Shown in pieces: positions 11,812 to 22,724 of a stretch of DNA of 64,000 nucleotides. The notes under the pieces were generated by a model. The model searched no databases. It had not been told where the DNA came from and worked only from the letters and a program-made list of their open reading frames with translations. The DNA lies in NCBI RefSeq assembly GCF_024763615.1, contig NC_077223.1, forward strand, positions 102,238,627-102,302,626, written 5' to 3'. Both the position numbers and the translations under genes were made by a program. The stretch comes from Phlebotomus papatasi. Lineage: Eukaryota > Arthropoda > Insecta > Diptera > Psychodidae. Position 1 is the first letter of the stretch; the number at the start of each line of letters is the position of its first letter.

Positions 11812-12066
11812 AAGTAATAAAGTATCATTATTCATAACAGAAAACTAAAATTCACACGCAAGACATTGAAAAGATTTTAGATCCGGTTTATTTGTTGGTT
11901 GGCGTGAGCTTGAAAGCATTGGAAGTTTAATTAGAATTTAATATGATTAGGTGAAGAGCCCAAATAGACTCAGGCTGATCCTCGAGAATATGTAGACTGC
12001 AAAATTATGCAGTGAAAGATTAAGAAAAGGAAATGTATGCAGAGGGCTTATCGATGATCCTAAAGC

Positions 12067-12437
12067 GGTCTTCAGACTAGAGGTTTAGCCCTGTTTCCAT
12101 AGAAAACGGGCTTCAGACCTAAGGCTTAGCCATATTGCTTAACTTCTCTTATTTCTTGTGAATTAAGATTTTTTGGAAAACCATCACTTAAATATTGGAC
12201 AACATGAGAAAGTGATACATTAAATTTTAAAAAACTAATAAAATTGGTTGCTGTTTTGAATTTCGAGATCATCGGGAAATGGGCTAAACCTTAAGTCTGA
12301 AGCCGGTCTAGGTCTTAAAATTCTAAATAGCGTGCAATTTGATTTCATTTGTAAGTTACATTTTCCCAAAAAAATTATGATTGATAAGAAAGTAGAACAT
12401 TTGCAGATTTGGCTAAGCCTTAGATCTGAAGCCCGTA
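12067..12437. repeat. Nested foldback with CTTCAGAC...TTAGCC motifs
   Basis: Two nested inverted pairs are visible: CGGTCTTCAGACTAGAGG with its partner near 12281-12307, and GGGCTTCAGACCTAAGGC with its partner near 12407-12435. The motif therefore occurs four times in alternating orientation. Its vocabulary (AGTCTGAAG, GGCTTAGCC) resembles the neighbouring 12535 element, suggesting a shared origin. Confidence 0.5.
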
Positions 12438-12534
12438 TGAGCCCTTACTATGACATTTTGTGATGAACTTTTAGAAAAAATTTACAAGTTAAATATTCTG
12501 TAGGGCCAGCTTAAGTCTGTCCAAAGGCCCCTTA

Positions 12535-12667
12535 GGCCCTTGACACACTTGGGACTTAAGCCGAGAGACGGCTTAGTGGAAAATGATAGTAATGTGGTTT
12601 AACCATTATTTCGAATATAATTACGTTAAGTCGTCTCTCGGCTAATCCTCAAGTCTGTCCAAAGGCC
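12535..12667. repeat. AAGCCGAGAGACGGCTTA foldback MITE
   Basis: The left arm GGCCCTTGACACACTTGGG continues with CTTAAGCCGAGAGACG. It pairs with a right arm that reads, inverted, GGCCTTTGGACAGACTTGAG and then TTAGCCGAGAGACG. The motif AAGTCTGTCCAAAGGCCCC occurs directly repeated at about 12513 and 12651. A second, larger member of the family is at 52967-54470. Confidence 0.65.
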
Positions 12668-12935
12668 CCTAGGCTTTGAAGATTCAGATGACGGAAGTTT
12701 CATGCCATTTAATTATTTCCTGTGTTCATTAATAAAACCGACATATAGAGAAACATATTTTAATATCCAATCCAATACTGAAAAAGTCCATGGATCAAAT
12801 TCGATAAAAGCCGTAGAAAAAAAATCAAATATACAAAACTTCGCTTTGGCTACACTCAAGTCAAGACGATACATTTTTCTTTCAGAATAAAAAATTAATG
12901 GAATCACTGGAAAAATTCTAGGCAGAATCGGTGCC

Positions 12936-13107
12936 TCTTAAAATCCCGAACGTCAAAATTTCGATAGTCAAAATCCCGAAGGCTAAAATTCCGAAAATTC
13001 AAAATTCCAAAAAAATCCTATAAGCTGCTTTTGGGATTTTGGCTATTTGGGATTTTAGCTTTACGGATTTTGGCGTTCGGGATTTTGGCTTTTGGGATTT
13101 TGACCGG
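12936..13107. repeat. AAAATCCCGAA foldback, copy 1
   Basis: The arms are built from short iterations of AAAATCCCGAA(A/C)G(C/T)C on the left and the complement (TTCGGGATTTTGGCT) on the right, around a small centre. It ends GGGATTTTGACCGG. Two further members lie at 20108-20220 and 33127-33366. Confidence 0.65.
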
Positions 13108-13151
13108 AAACCATGTAGAAAAATAGGTAATTAATAACGGCGAAAAACAAA

Positions 13152-13644
13152 TGGTCAGTAAAAGTCAAAAGTGGTCAGCAGAAAATCAAATTTGATCAGC
13201 AAATAATTCGAAATAATCAGCAAAAATTTTCAATTTTGTAAGTAAAAAGTAAAATTTCGTCAGTAAAAAGTTAAATTTGGTCAGTAAAAACTTCGAATTG
13301 ATCAGTAGATATATTTGAGTTGATCAGTAAAAAATTAAAAATTAATCATCAAAAAATAAAAAAATGGTCAGTATAAAGAAAATATGGTCAGTAAAAAATT
13401 AAAAATGAGCAGTAAAAATATTCGAGTTGATCAGCAAAAAATTAAAAATGAGCAGCAAAAAAATTAAAAAAGCAGTAAAAAATTAAAAATGAGCAGTAAA
13501 AAATAAAAAGTGGTGAGCAAAAAATTAAAAATGATCAGTAAAAATATCTTTTTGCTGCCTTTTTTTATTTTTTACTGACCACTTTTTAATTTTTTACTGA
13601 TCATTTCGAATTTTTTGCTGACCAAATTTGACTTTTTACTGCTC
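13152..13644. repeat. GATCAGTAAAAAATTAAAAAT minisatellite, foldback end
   Basis: About twenty degenerate units of ~20-25 bp are present, consensus near GGTCAGTAAAAAATTAAA. All are in one orientation until about 13550. Beyond that three or four units run in the opposite orientation (TTTTTTACTGACCA), so the tract as a whole folds back. It matches tracts at 2338-3240 and 34690-34815. About 570 bp of AT-rich DNA without features follow it. Confidence 0.7.
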
Positions 13645-14213
13645 GTTTATTCAATGCCATTAATAACGGAATACCAAGATAAATTTAAGATATTGGTTAC
13701 CCTCATCCTTCTTGCTCGAAGTTTCAAAACTTTCCCTTAAGTTATTTAAATACGCATGGAAATCACTCAAACGTATTCCGAATATTAAATTCCATAACTC
13801 ATTTTATTAATTAAAATATAAAATTTTATTATGCATTTTAAATTAAATTAAAACTTGAGAGTTGCTATCTTTAATTTAAATCGATTTATAAAATTCAAAT
13901 CAATTCTAATTAATTTAATTTATTAGTAACACATAAAAAAGTTTATGATAATTAATGAAATTTTATGTTGTTTAATAAATATAATAATGATACAGTCTTT
14001 GTGTTATGAAGCGTTATGTGTTGCACACGTCTTTGAGTTGAGCCGAGAGAAGACTTGATTGAATTAATCAAAATCAAATTAATGATTGGACTACATTCCT
14101 GCTCTAAAAAAAGTCTTGCCAAACGAGCAAATGGATTTTATTCAAATTTTGTCAAAAGGATGTTACTTACCAATTTGATAAAACTTTTCCTCGCATTTTA
14201 TATGAAAAATATT

Positions 14214-14373
14214 CACTGGTAAAAATAAAAGGATCAAATTGATCCTTTTGCAAAGGATGGATCAAATTCGCATGTCCTATTATGAGAAATGTGCATTCAG
14301 AGTTCGAAATTTGATCCATCCTTTGCAAAAGGATCAAATTTGGATCAATTTGATCCTTTCATTTTTACCAGTG
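14214..14373. mobile_element. CACTGGTAAAAAT palindromic MITE
   Basis: The arms start CACTGGTAAAAATAAAAGGA and, inverted, CACTGGTAAAAATGAAAGGA, followed on each side by TCAAATTGATCC and GCAAAGGATGG motifs. The 160-bp element is nearly a single hairpin. A longer relative is at 22179-22492, where AAT flanks both ends. The CACTG termini recall CACTA-type elements, but this copy shows no clear duplication, so the superfamily is open. Confidence 0.65.
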
Positions 14374-14592
14374 TTCTTTTGACAAACTTTTAACGAGTTC
14401 CATTTGGCCGCCGATTTCACAAAATCGACATCTTTTTCTTCGAAGATAATATCAATAGCGGTACGTTTTACAAATATTGGAATCATTTGATCATTACGTC
14501 CACTACCGTCTTAACGTTTGTAGCCAACATTAAACAAAAAGCTATGAAAAAGCTTAATTCATTCAATTGAAAGCTCAATTTTTTTTTATGTG

Positions 14593-15515
14593 TAGGGGAG
14601 ACTGGGGCAAAAAGTCACAAATCGAAAAATTCAAAATTCAATATCTTCCAAGGTAAAAAATATAGCGGCTCAATTTTTTTTCTATAGATAGCCTCCATAG
14701 ACCTTCTTCAATGTCGTAAGTTTCTTAAAATTCGAACAAGGAATTTAGAAAATAAAAAATATCGAAATTTTTAGCCTTATTTTTGAAATATTTTCCTTGC
14801 AAAAGATAAAAATTATTACCTACTTATTTTTCAAAATTGATGCACTGCACAGTACTGGTGAATATTTTCTAAATAATTTGGATTCTTTGAATACGAATTC
14901 GCTATCTGTTTTAGAATTTCACAAAAGTTCTTTTCTCCAGAAATACTTTTATTAAAAATGGCTACTTGGGGTAAAAAGTAACAAAAGGTATAGAGCAAAA
15001 AGTAACAAAAAAGCGAAGCAATTTCTGATGTCTCACGGCGAATTGAAACGTCATTATCATGTCTCGCCGCTCGTTGTTTGCATTGGTCAAACGATTTGTA
15101 GTCTTTTGTGTGTTTTTTTCTAAAATAGCTTGAAAAGCGCTTTGCTCGTTATTTCACTTTTCTCGCAGAGAAAACGCTGTTTTACAAAAGTGTAGATGAA
15201 TAAATTTTCTATGAAAATATTATATGTCCTCTAGGTATTTTTTCAAATTTACGGAAGCCCGTAACGAAGCGAATCAAAATATGATAATATCTCATGCCTG
15301 ATACTATTTGCCCAAGCATTTGTGATAAGTCACAAAATTGCCTTTTAGAAATTGGCTTGATAAACGTATTTCCTTACAAAATAGAGGAATATTACTTTTC
15401 TTATTTATTATTAATTTTCTATAAAACTGCGCTAATTAGAAATTTTTGAACCGCTCGAGCAGCTTGTAAGAAAATAAAATATCCGTTTTGTTACTTTTTG
15501 CCCCAGTCTCCTCTA
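14593..15515. mobile_element. TAGGGGAGACTGGGG element, 923 bp
   Basis: The left end TAGGGGAGACTGGGGCAAAA and the inverted right end TAGAGGAGACTGGGGCAAAA both continue into AGTAACA/AGTCACA motifs. TA stands at both extremes. Interior segments (AATAAATTTTCTATGAAAAT, CTTTTAGAAATTGG) resemble the element at 6613-7212. No transposase frame is visible. Confidence 0.75.
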
Positions 15516-16940
15516 TATGTATATGCATAACTACTTTACCGTTATTTATATAATGGTTTAATTGCGAAATAATTTTTAAAATGCAATTTTCCAAAAGATA
15601 TTAAGTAGAAATTCAATTATAAGAATTGTTAAGTGAAGAAATATTCAAACCTTTACGGCTATCAAAAGACATCAAGAAAAAGCTCAAACTGTAAAATATT
15701 ATTTCTTCTTAAATTCAGAATGGTGTAACTGCAATTCCGTTTACTAACGAGATCCTTCAAATTGTTATATATGTAAATTTTACAAGGCAAGCACTTAGTC
15801 ATAGAATTTGGAAGATATTTCTTAGTATAAGATGTTGTATGCAGAATTTGATGGTTCAAGCACATAGATCACATCTCTGCAACATAATTTGTGGCTTTGC
15901 AATTGCAGGAAATTCAAGAAGAACCAATTTATCTTCAGTTCCATTCCCCCAATGGCCTTCATGTCGCCAGATGACAACTACACCATAATCTTTCTCCCAC
16001 GGTAAATGCAGAGAAATACGATTTCTTGCAAACTTCTTTTGTCTTTTTTCTTGCCCGGATGCAAGAGAAAAGCTTCCATGGAAAAAGAAAGGAGCTTTTT
16101 CGCTGAATTAAATCTCATATATGAAGTGATGAGGGAGGAAAAGGAAGTGACGATAGTGTGCACAAGTTGAAAACTGTTTCACTGGTTAAATCTGATAAAT
16201 TCACATCGTGTCTTCAAATGTGAATTGACAACATTGTCGGCAAGTGGATTCCGCAATTTGCATGAATCTACCGGCATTTTCCAGAATAGAAATAATTTTA
16301 TCTCGGGGGTATTGTGGGTGAAAAACCTCGACCATTGAGGGCTTTTTCCCGGCAACATAGAAAATCTGTCCACTCTATCTTTCTCTCCATCATGAATGAG
16401 CGCTTTGGATGTTTCTCAAGGGAAAAATAGCAATACAGAAAATAAAATGTTTTTCATTTTTCTGAAAAGGGCGAATCATTCCAATATCTCACTGACAAGA
16501 TTTTTACAAAGGCAATTAGAAGGAATTACACCTAAAAAGGCTTGTTTCTAAGGTTTTATGAACATTTTTCAGATTTCCTTGTGAAATTTCTTGTAAATCT
16601 CGTGTTTTTGCAGAGTTTCCTCAAAGTTTCGAGGGTTTCACCAATTTTTCGTGTTTATTTGTTTTCGTGATATTTTCGTTCTGTATTTTAGAACTTTCAA
16701 TGGTATGTTTTTCTTCGAAAAATTTCTTGTACTTCGCGGATATTGGATGACCAGTTGATGGTTACTCGGATTTCACGAAAATTTTCTCTTATTTCCAAAC
16801 CGATTTTCTTGGTAAATTGGTCAGATTTCTCGTGACCTTCCGAAAATTTGCATGGCTCTCTTCTGATTTACTTTAATTTCTTTTAAGATTTCATGATACT
16901 TTTCGGGTTCCGTAATCATCATCATCATTTTCAACCACTT
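15516..16940. other. Unique DNA, no gene identified
   Basis: The part from 15880 to 16440 is unique and less AT-rich, with small minus-strand frames (15978-16163, 16179-16373) of no recognisable product. From about 16540 the sequence becomes pyrimidine-rich with recurring TTTCACGAAA/TTCTCGTGA motifs that lead into the tandem repeat at 17331. Confidence 0.4.
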
Positions 16941-16944
16941 ATCC

Positions 16945-17140
16945 CTAATGGGGTCGCGGGCCTATGACATCCACTTTAGCAGTTCATGCTTGTCGATCTT
17001 CCTTCACTTCAGGAAGATGTTCAGGTTCGATCCCAAGGCGTTCCAAGGCAAGATTCTGAATTTGATTCAGCCATCTTGTCCTAGGTCTACCCTGAGGTCG
17101 ACGCCTCCTCACAATGGCTTGCATAGCTGCACTGGGGAAC
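16945..17140 (-). pseudogene. C-terminal tail of a non-LTR retrotransposon RT ORF
   Basis: Read on the minus strand, this stretch encodes an arginine-rich GRPRTRW motif followed by LNQIQNLALERLG. It continues about 35 residues to a stop at 16945-16947. The [RQ]GRP[RK]TRW motif near the C-terminus is a well-known feature of many non-LTR retrotransposon reverse-transcriptase ORFs, where it is followed by an acidic helical region and a conserved Trp. Here a TGA stop sits at that expected Trp position (after EDRQA). No polymerase motifs lie upstream, so this is a dead 3' fragment. The clade cannot be settled from this tail. Confidence 0.6.
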
Positions 17141-17330
17141 CTTGGATATCGCAAATCCTTACTTATTTTCTTAGATTTCTCTAGAGATTGTGCGATTCTT
17201 ATAATTTCACGAAACGTTGTTTAAATGCCTAGGTTTTCATGAAACCTTTTTTGAGTTCTTATGCTTTCCTTAAACGTGTTGAAGATTTCTTTGCTTTCTG
17301 AGAAAGTTTTTTTGAGCTTCTCTGCTTTCA

Positions 17331-18020
17331 AAAAACCCATAGTAACTTTTTTAAAATTTATATTTTGAGTTTTTTATGTATCACAAGAATATTCTTAGTT
17401 TTCTCTTTGATTTATGTATATTATTTTTATTTATATTTTCTTTTAGATTGTTGTGTTGTAAAACATGGCTTAAATATTTAGCTTTTTTCGGGAGCTCTTT
17501 GGGTTTTGCGAAACCTTTAGAAGACCTATTGGCTTCTAAGAATTTTTTTTTAAATTTCTCTTCGTTCCAAAAAAGCCTTACATAACATATTTTAATTTTG
17601 TTTTTGATTTTTTAAGTTTTTATAAGAAAAATGTTCCTAGTTTCCTCTGTAATTTAAATGATTTTTTGTATTTTGTTTCGGATTTTTGTGTTTTAAACAT
17701 TGCTTTGAGGTTTAGTCTTATTATGGAGTCTCTTTGGGTGTTTGCGAAATTTCCGAAACATTTAGATATCTTCTAGATTTTCAGAAAATGTTTTTTTTCT
17801 TTTTTTTTAACTTATCTGCTTTCGTAAAACCTCTGTAACTTTTATTTATTTTTTGTTTTTAGCTAAAGTATCACAAAAATGTTCTTAATTTGAAATATAA
17901 TTTTTATGATTTTTTTAAAAATTGTTTTGGATCTGTGTGTCATAAAATTAACTGAAAATTTTAGTTTTGCATAAGGATTTCTTTTTAGATTTTTGGTTTT
18001 TAAGGTTTTGCGAAACATTT
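17331..18020 (+). repeat. Degenerate ~240-250-bp tandem repeat, about 3 units
   Basis: The segment containing TCACAARAATRTTCTTAGTT recurs at 17381, 17621 (TATAAGAAAAATGTTCCTAG) and 17871 (TCACAAAAATGTTCTTAA), giving spacings of 240 and 250 bp. A second anchor, GGAGCTCTTTGGGTTTTGCG at about 17491, recurs near 17724. Units are T-rich on the plus strand and heavily diverged. Earlier traces of the same vocabulary extend back towards 16540. Confidence 0.6.
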
Positions 18021-18340
18021 GGGATGGCAGTCAACCTGCAAATATCGCCAGTTTTTAGAAACCACATTTGTTTAGCAAAAGAAATCATTTTGACAATTCT
18101 TTTCTTCATTATTATTACTCTTTTTTTATTTTATTAACAAAATAGATTTTTCCCAAAAGAAAAAGGAAAGGATTGTAGTATTCAGAGCCTGACTACCTTC
18201 CGCTACTGGATTTCTTTATTTTCTTATTTATTTTCTTTTTTTTTAATTTCCTTATGATATGCGATATTTCGCAAATATGTTTTGAAAGTTTTGAACACTT
18301 CCAGGGTTTTACGAATACTTTGAAAGCACTTTAAATAGTT

Positions 18341-18778
18341 TAAGGGAAACTAGGGTTGTAGTAAACACAAGGTAGTTAGGGGAAAGTGCTCTCCCTTCGA
18401 ACGTTCTTGCCTTCGTATAATGCGAATTTATTTTGTTTTTCATAATAGATATACATTAAATTATCACGGAATTATCAACAATTGATGATAAACCAACTAA
18501 TATTTAATAGATATGTGTAAATTTCTTAGAAAAACAAAAATAATATTCACATTATCCGAAGGCATGAACGTTCGAAGGGAGAGCACTTTCCCCTATAAAC
18601 ACTTAATTTATAACTATATTACTTGAACTTATGTCGAGCCGACCATTCCTTCAGTGGACACAGTAGTATCTTTGCATTTGTATAGGTCTCGTCCTCTAAA
18701 GTCTAATATCTAAATCTAAATTAAAAAATAGCAGTGTTTACAACTACCTCATGTTTACTGCTGCCCCAGTTTCCCTTA
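18341..18778. mobile_element. TAAGGGAAACT element hosting a nested insertion
   Basis: The left end TAAGGGAAACTAGGGTTGTA and the inverted right end TAAGGGAAACTGGGGCAGCA both continue into GTAAACA and AGGTAGTT. In the left arm, GGTAGT-TA is split from TAAACACT by the 219-bp element at 18377-18595. The right arm shows the uninterrupted form GGTAGTTGTAAACACT. This makes the insertion history readable. Confidence 0.8.
18377..18595. mobile_element. TAGGGGAAAGTGCTC MITE nested in 18341-18778
   Basis: The ends TAGGGGAAAGTGCTCTCCCT and, inverted, TAGGGGAAAGTGCTCTCCCT are identical over 20 bp, followed by TCGAACGTTC on both sides. TA is duplicated: removing the element with one TA restores the host arm. 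A relative with diverged arms is at 48134-48353 (220 bp). It has no coding capacity. Confidence 0.85.
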
Positions 18779-20100
18779 TATGGGTTTTATGAAACCAGTC
18801 ACGAATAAATGTCATGGGTTTCTCTATATGAACTACCCCTTGATTTTTCCCGAACTATCTGACGCTACCCTCAAACCCCTTCACCGCAATATTTTTTATT
18901 GTTATGGGGGACATGTCTATTTGGCCGGAAGTTGGCAGACTCTCACAGGACAAAATAAACTACTAGGAAATTGAGCTTTTAAGCACAAAAAAGCCCCCTC
19001 GATGGTGTGTTTGCTACTCCAACTACTCTCTTGCCCCTATAATGGCAATCTTTGTGATGGTAATTCACCTAATAAGATGGAGACTTAAGCCTTGATGTAT
19101 ATAACTCGAGGAATCTCTTGAGCTTTTGCTCCCTCATCGAGGATCTCTCATGGCCTATCTTCTATTTATGATTATGTATCACTTTAGAGTGCGATATACT
19201 CAATAGTCTCCCTTACGAACTTACGCTTCTTTATGGAGTTGGAGCTTGTCCTACCCCTTTCCGGGAAGGAGGCTTATATTTACATTTATGTCCCATTGAA
19301 GGGGTGTCACAGAGAAGCTCAGATGTGCCAAGAAAATGATGGTGATCCTCCAACCCCAAACCCCAGCAAAATGAATGACCTCTGTGCCACCCATAAAATA
19401 TTTGCAACTTATTCAGACACGGCATAGAGAATAAACAGCGACCTGAGAGTGGGTAGAACGGGTAGAACATAAAAATCATATTTGTGTTATTTACAGCTGT
19501 AGCCCAAGCGTAGTTCTTACCCATGAAAGCTCTCAAATAACAAAAAAAGGGAACACAAAACAGATATAAAACTATGGCATCCTTTTTACCATCTTTTTCC
19601 CTTTTCTTTTGTGAAACCATTTGTCTCAGCTCCAAAGGTTCCCAACATTCTGAGGAAACAATAAAAAACTGATTAGAAACTCATCCTGAATACATATTCC
19701 GGAATATTTCATGCAAAAATGTGAAGTGCAGACGCCGGGGAATTTTTTTTGTGGCCAGGAGAGTTAATTGATATTGCTCCGTGTTGTGCAGAAAAAAACC
19801 ATGGGGAGCCAATGGGGCGAATCGTGATTGAAAATCAATGAAAGTGATGCACTCAATTATTTATTAGTCATTCATTTATGGTCATAGATTATTTATGGTG
19901 TTGCTAATTAAGGGCCCCCGTTGTCATTCGACAGTCCAATTCTGCAACACATTATCAGGGTGATAGTAAAGCATATACTTGGGGCTTAAAGCTGTTTAAT
20001 GGTGTTTAGTGAGATCTGCAATAATAAAAGTTTCCATATTTCTTTAATGAATCTGACCAAATTAGAAAAAAATGTGTGACTTAATATAACTATTAAAATC
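18779..20100. other. Unique DNA, no gene identified
   Basis: The sequence between about 18960 and 19990 is of moderate GC content and repeat-free. A 134-codon minus-strand frame (19231-19635) and overlapping plus-strand frames give low-complexity translations with no recognised domain, so I do not call a gene. It could be conserved non-coding or intronic sequence. Confidence 0.4.
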
Positions 20101-20107
20101 GGTTCTG

Positions 20108-20220
20108 GTTAAAATCGCGAAAGTCAATACGCCGAATGACTTAGAATTCAGAATGGGATACAATACCGAAAAACAAAATTCGGAAAAGCCAAAATCCGAT
20201 TTTGGCTTTCGGGATTCAAT
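20108..20220. repeat. AAAATCCCGAA foldback, copy 2 (degenerate)
   Basis: Left motifs (TTAAAATCGCGAAAGTCAA, AAGCCAAAATCCGA) oppose a right arm TTTTGGCTTTCGGGATTC. This is a shorter and more diverged member of the family seen at 12936 and 33127. Confidence 0.5.
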
Positions 20221-20238
20221 ATTGTCAGCTTATTAGGC

Positions 20239-21385
20239 TAAGGTGGAATCACCACTTCTCGCCAGTACGCCACTTCTCGCCACGTATATTGAAATCGCTA
20301 TTTTTCACGATTTATGAAATAAATGAGCCGCAAAGTTCTTTGTATTTTTATTGCTGCTACGTATAGAGTCAAAAAAACACTTTTTTTGTTTTGAATTTAA
20401 ATGTTTGAGCATTTTTTAGAGGAATATTTTAAGCAAGTGCATCGAATCCAATATTTCTTACCAAATATAGTAAGTGTCATGAAACTTTTATCCATCAAAA
20501 TTTAATTTTTGAATAAATAATTTGCCTATTGAACATTTAATTACATTCGGCGAATACATAAAATTTGTATTTAGTTAGTTAATATTTCATTTTATAGTAT
20601 TTTAATGTAAAAATGAGCCATGGCGGAAAGTGGTAATATTTTAAAATTGATTCACCACCTGTCGCCATAGCTTTTCAATATGCGACGCTAACTTCAGTTC
20701 ATAGATTCTCAGTTGTTAAATCTACTTTGTTTACTTTCTGCAATAGTCGCAATAATCTAACAATTTGGTTTCTCAAATGAAAGTGAAGAAAAATCATTTA
20801 ATGTGAGTAATAACAAGGTGATCATGAGGATAAAGAAATGCTGAATGTATTCTTTGCATAATATTGCTCAAAGTAATCGATTTTGAACTTTTCTAAGTGG
20901 ATGGCGAGAAGTAGTTACAGAACTGGCGAAAAGTGGTAAAAAGTGGCGACGAAGTGGTTATTTTTGCATTATTAATAAAAATCAGTTTTTTAGGTACTCC
21001 CGCGTTAACTCTTTCGCGTCTTTAGGGTAATGTCATGACTCGGGGAAAAAAGTTTTTTTTGGGTATTTACATTAATTGAAATCTATCTGTTCGTGCACGA
21101 CATCATAATAGAAGGATGTAAGATTCTTGGCTCATTTTCTCAAGACTCCAGTTAGATTTCAATTAATGTAAATAGCCAAAGAGAAACTTTTTTCCCCGGG
21201 TCATATATGACCCTAAAGACGCGAAAGAGTTAAATTGTAGGACAATTGTTTTGACGAATCTAGAGCCAATATATCTAAGTAGCTTTGTGTAAAATTTGAG
21301 TTATCTGATAATAAGAGGTCAAACGTTATAATACAATTAATCTCACTTTTTCCTAAAAGTGGCGATAAGTGGTTACTCCACCCTA
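20239..21385. mobile_element. TAGGGTGGA element with GGCGAnAAGTGG motifs
   Basis: The left end TAAGGTGGAATCACCACTTC and the inverted right end TAGGGTGGAGTAACCACTTA both lead into TCGCCA. The interior near 20900-20960 has further GGCGAGAAGTAG and GGCGACGAAGTGG motifs. A TTAA element (21005-21233) is inserted near the right end; without it the element would be about 920 bp. No transposase frame is visible. Confidence 0.7.
21005..21233 (+). mobile_element. TTAA element, copy 1, CTCTTTCGCG termini
   Basis: Long inverted repeats begin CTCTTTCGCGTCTTTAGGGT at both ends and extend about 80 bp, through GGGGAAAAAAGTTT and ATTTACATTAATTGAAATCT. TTAA flanks both sides (21005-21008 and 21230-21233), the target duplication of piggyBac-type elements. 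Near the right end lies the palindrome GGGTCATATATGACCC. It is inserted inside the 20239-21385 element. A second copy in the opposite orientation is at 58918-59145. Confidence 0.8.
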
Positions 21386-21470
21386 CACTTTGAAAAAATT
21401 GCCATATGACACCTAGAGAAGAGCTTCTGTCATACGAAATATCATTAAAAACAATAACGCCTTTAATAAA

Positions 21471-21699
21471 CAGGGGTGACATGATAACTTCTTTTCGAGT
21501 ACCGGCTGTTGATTCTGAAAAGTTTAAACGATAACTGTACTTTTTGTAGTTAATACAAATAATTATAAAAGTCACATTCTATTAAGAATGTCACAATAAA
21601 TGGCCTGACAATGCGATAAAAGTCATCATTCACTTAATCTAACAGATACAGATTTGTCGATACTGTCGATAGTATCGAAAAGTTATCATTTCACCCCAG
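21471..21699. repeat. CAGGGGTGACATGATAAC foldback
   Basis: The left end CAGGGGTGACATGATAACTT and the inverted right end CTGGGGTGAAATGATAACTT oppose each other over 229 bp. The right arm contains the palindromic CGATACTGTCGATAGTATCG. Related ends occur at 40124 and 42998. No 8-bp duplication is detectable here, although the CAGGGG start resembles the verified hAT MITE at 23001. Confidence 0.55.
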
Positions 21700-22178
21700 C
21701 TTTTTTAAAGGCAATGACAAAGAGTTCCCGTACCGAGTCCTGGCCAAACCACCAAATCAGAAAACCCGACAGGAACCGAGGGTATTACAGGACATCCCTC
21801 ACTGGATTACGTTTTTTTCGAAAAATCACGAAATTTATTAGAAATCTGGAAAGTTTTCGAAAGCCATCAAGAAATCCGGGTAATTTGTATAGGTAGTAGT
21901 TTCGTAAACATTTAATATACGAGAAATTCTCGTGTATGCTTGGGAATTTTCGTCAATTCTAGAAATGTTCAAGAGTAATCGAGAGTCTCTATAACTCAAG
22001 ACAGCCTCCAGAACAATCAATAAATCCGGAAAATAAATCTTAACGAAATCTCGAGGATCTCTGTAGATGCTATGAATCCTTGTTCACGTCGGGGATCTCT
22101 TGTGAAAGTGGGGAACTATAAGAACAAGAAGTATCCTCGGAAATCCTCGGGATTTCGGCTAACTTTCGGGTCTACAAT

Positions 22179-22492
22179 CACTGGTAAAAATAAAAGGGTC
22201 AAATTGATCCTTTTTAAAAGGATGGATCATACTTGGACCTTTGAAAGGATCACTAGTGTCTCTTGAAATTTTGTATGCAAATTTATCACGTTAGATTATG
22301 TTTTATCACGAACTTATTACTGATATCATATTTCTCTCATCTGAGCGAACACCAAAGATGACTTTATCACTGTTTTTGTTCGTTTATTCCGAAGATAAAT
22401 AAGTGTTAAAATAGGGACACTTTCAAAGGATCCTCGGTGATCCTTTCATTTTTACCAGTTGGATCAATTTGACCCTTTTATTTTTGCCAGTG
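22179..22492. mobile_element. CACTGGTAAAAAT MITE, long copy (314 bp)
   Basis: It starts CACTGGTAAAAATAAAAGGG and, inverted, CACTGGCAAAAATAAAAGGG. Just inside the right end is a second, slightly different terminus (GATCCTTTCATTTTTACCAG). AAT is present immediately outside both ends, a possible 3-bp duplication. The centre (22260-22430) is unrelated to the short copy at 14214. Confidence 0.6.
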
Positions 22493-22613
22493 AATACGAA
22501 ATTTTCACTTTCTTTTTTTATTTTGTCTTCTTTTGGCGTGTGGGGAAATTCACAACTATACACAGTTGTGTATATTTTATACACAATTATTACACATTTT
22601 GTGTCAAGTTACT

Positions 22614-22690
22614 TAGGGTGAAAGGAACACCTATTGACACCTTACTCTTTATCATTTGGAAAACGGAATTTTAAAACCTACTTAACAGAA
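22614..22690 (+). repeat. One-ended TAGGGTGAAAGGAAC fragment
   Basis: TAGGGTGAAAGGAACACCTA followed by TTGACACC matches the right terminus (inverted) of the element at 39398-39631. No partner end was found, so this appears to be a broken copy lying just before MITE copy 5. Confidence 0.45.
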
Positions 22691-22724
22691 AAAGTAGATT
22701 AAGTAAAATACGTGATATTACTTA

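Noticed and set aside
17020..17045. GGTTCGATCCC-like string resembling a tRNA T-arm
   Set aside because: No matching D-arm, anticodon arm or acceptor stem surrounds it, and the string lies within the RT tail coding sequence on the minus strand.
19231..19635. 134-codon minus-strand open frame
   Set aside because: The translation is aromatic-rich and repetitive in character with no family match, and an opposite-strand frame overlaps it.
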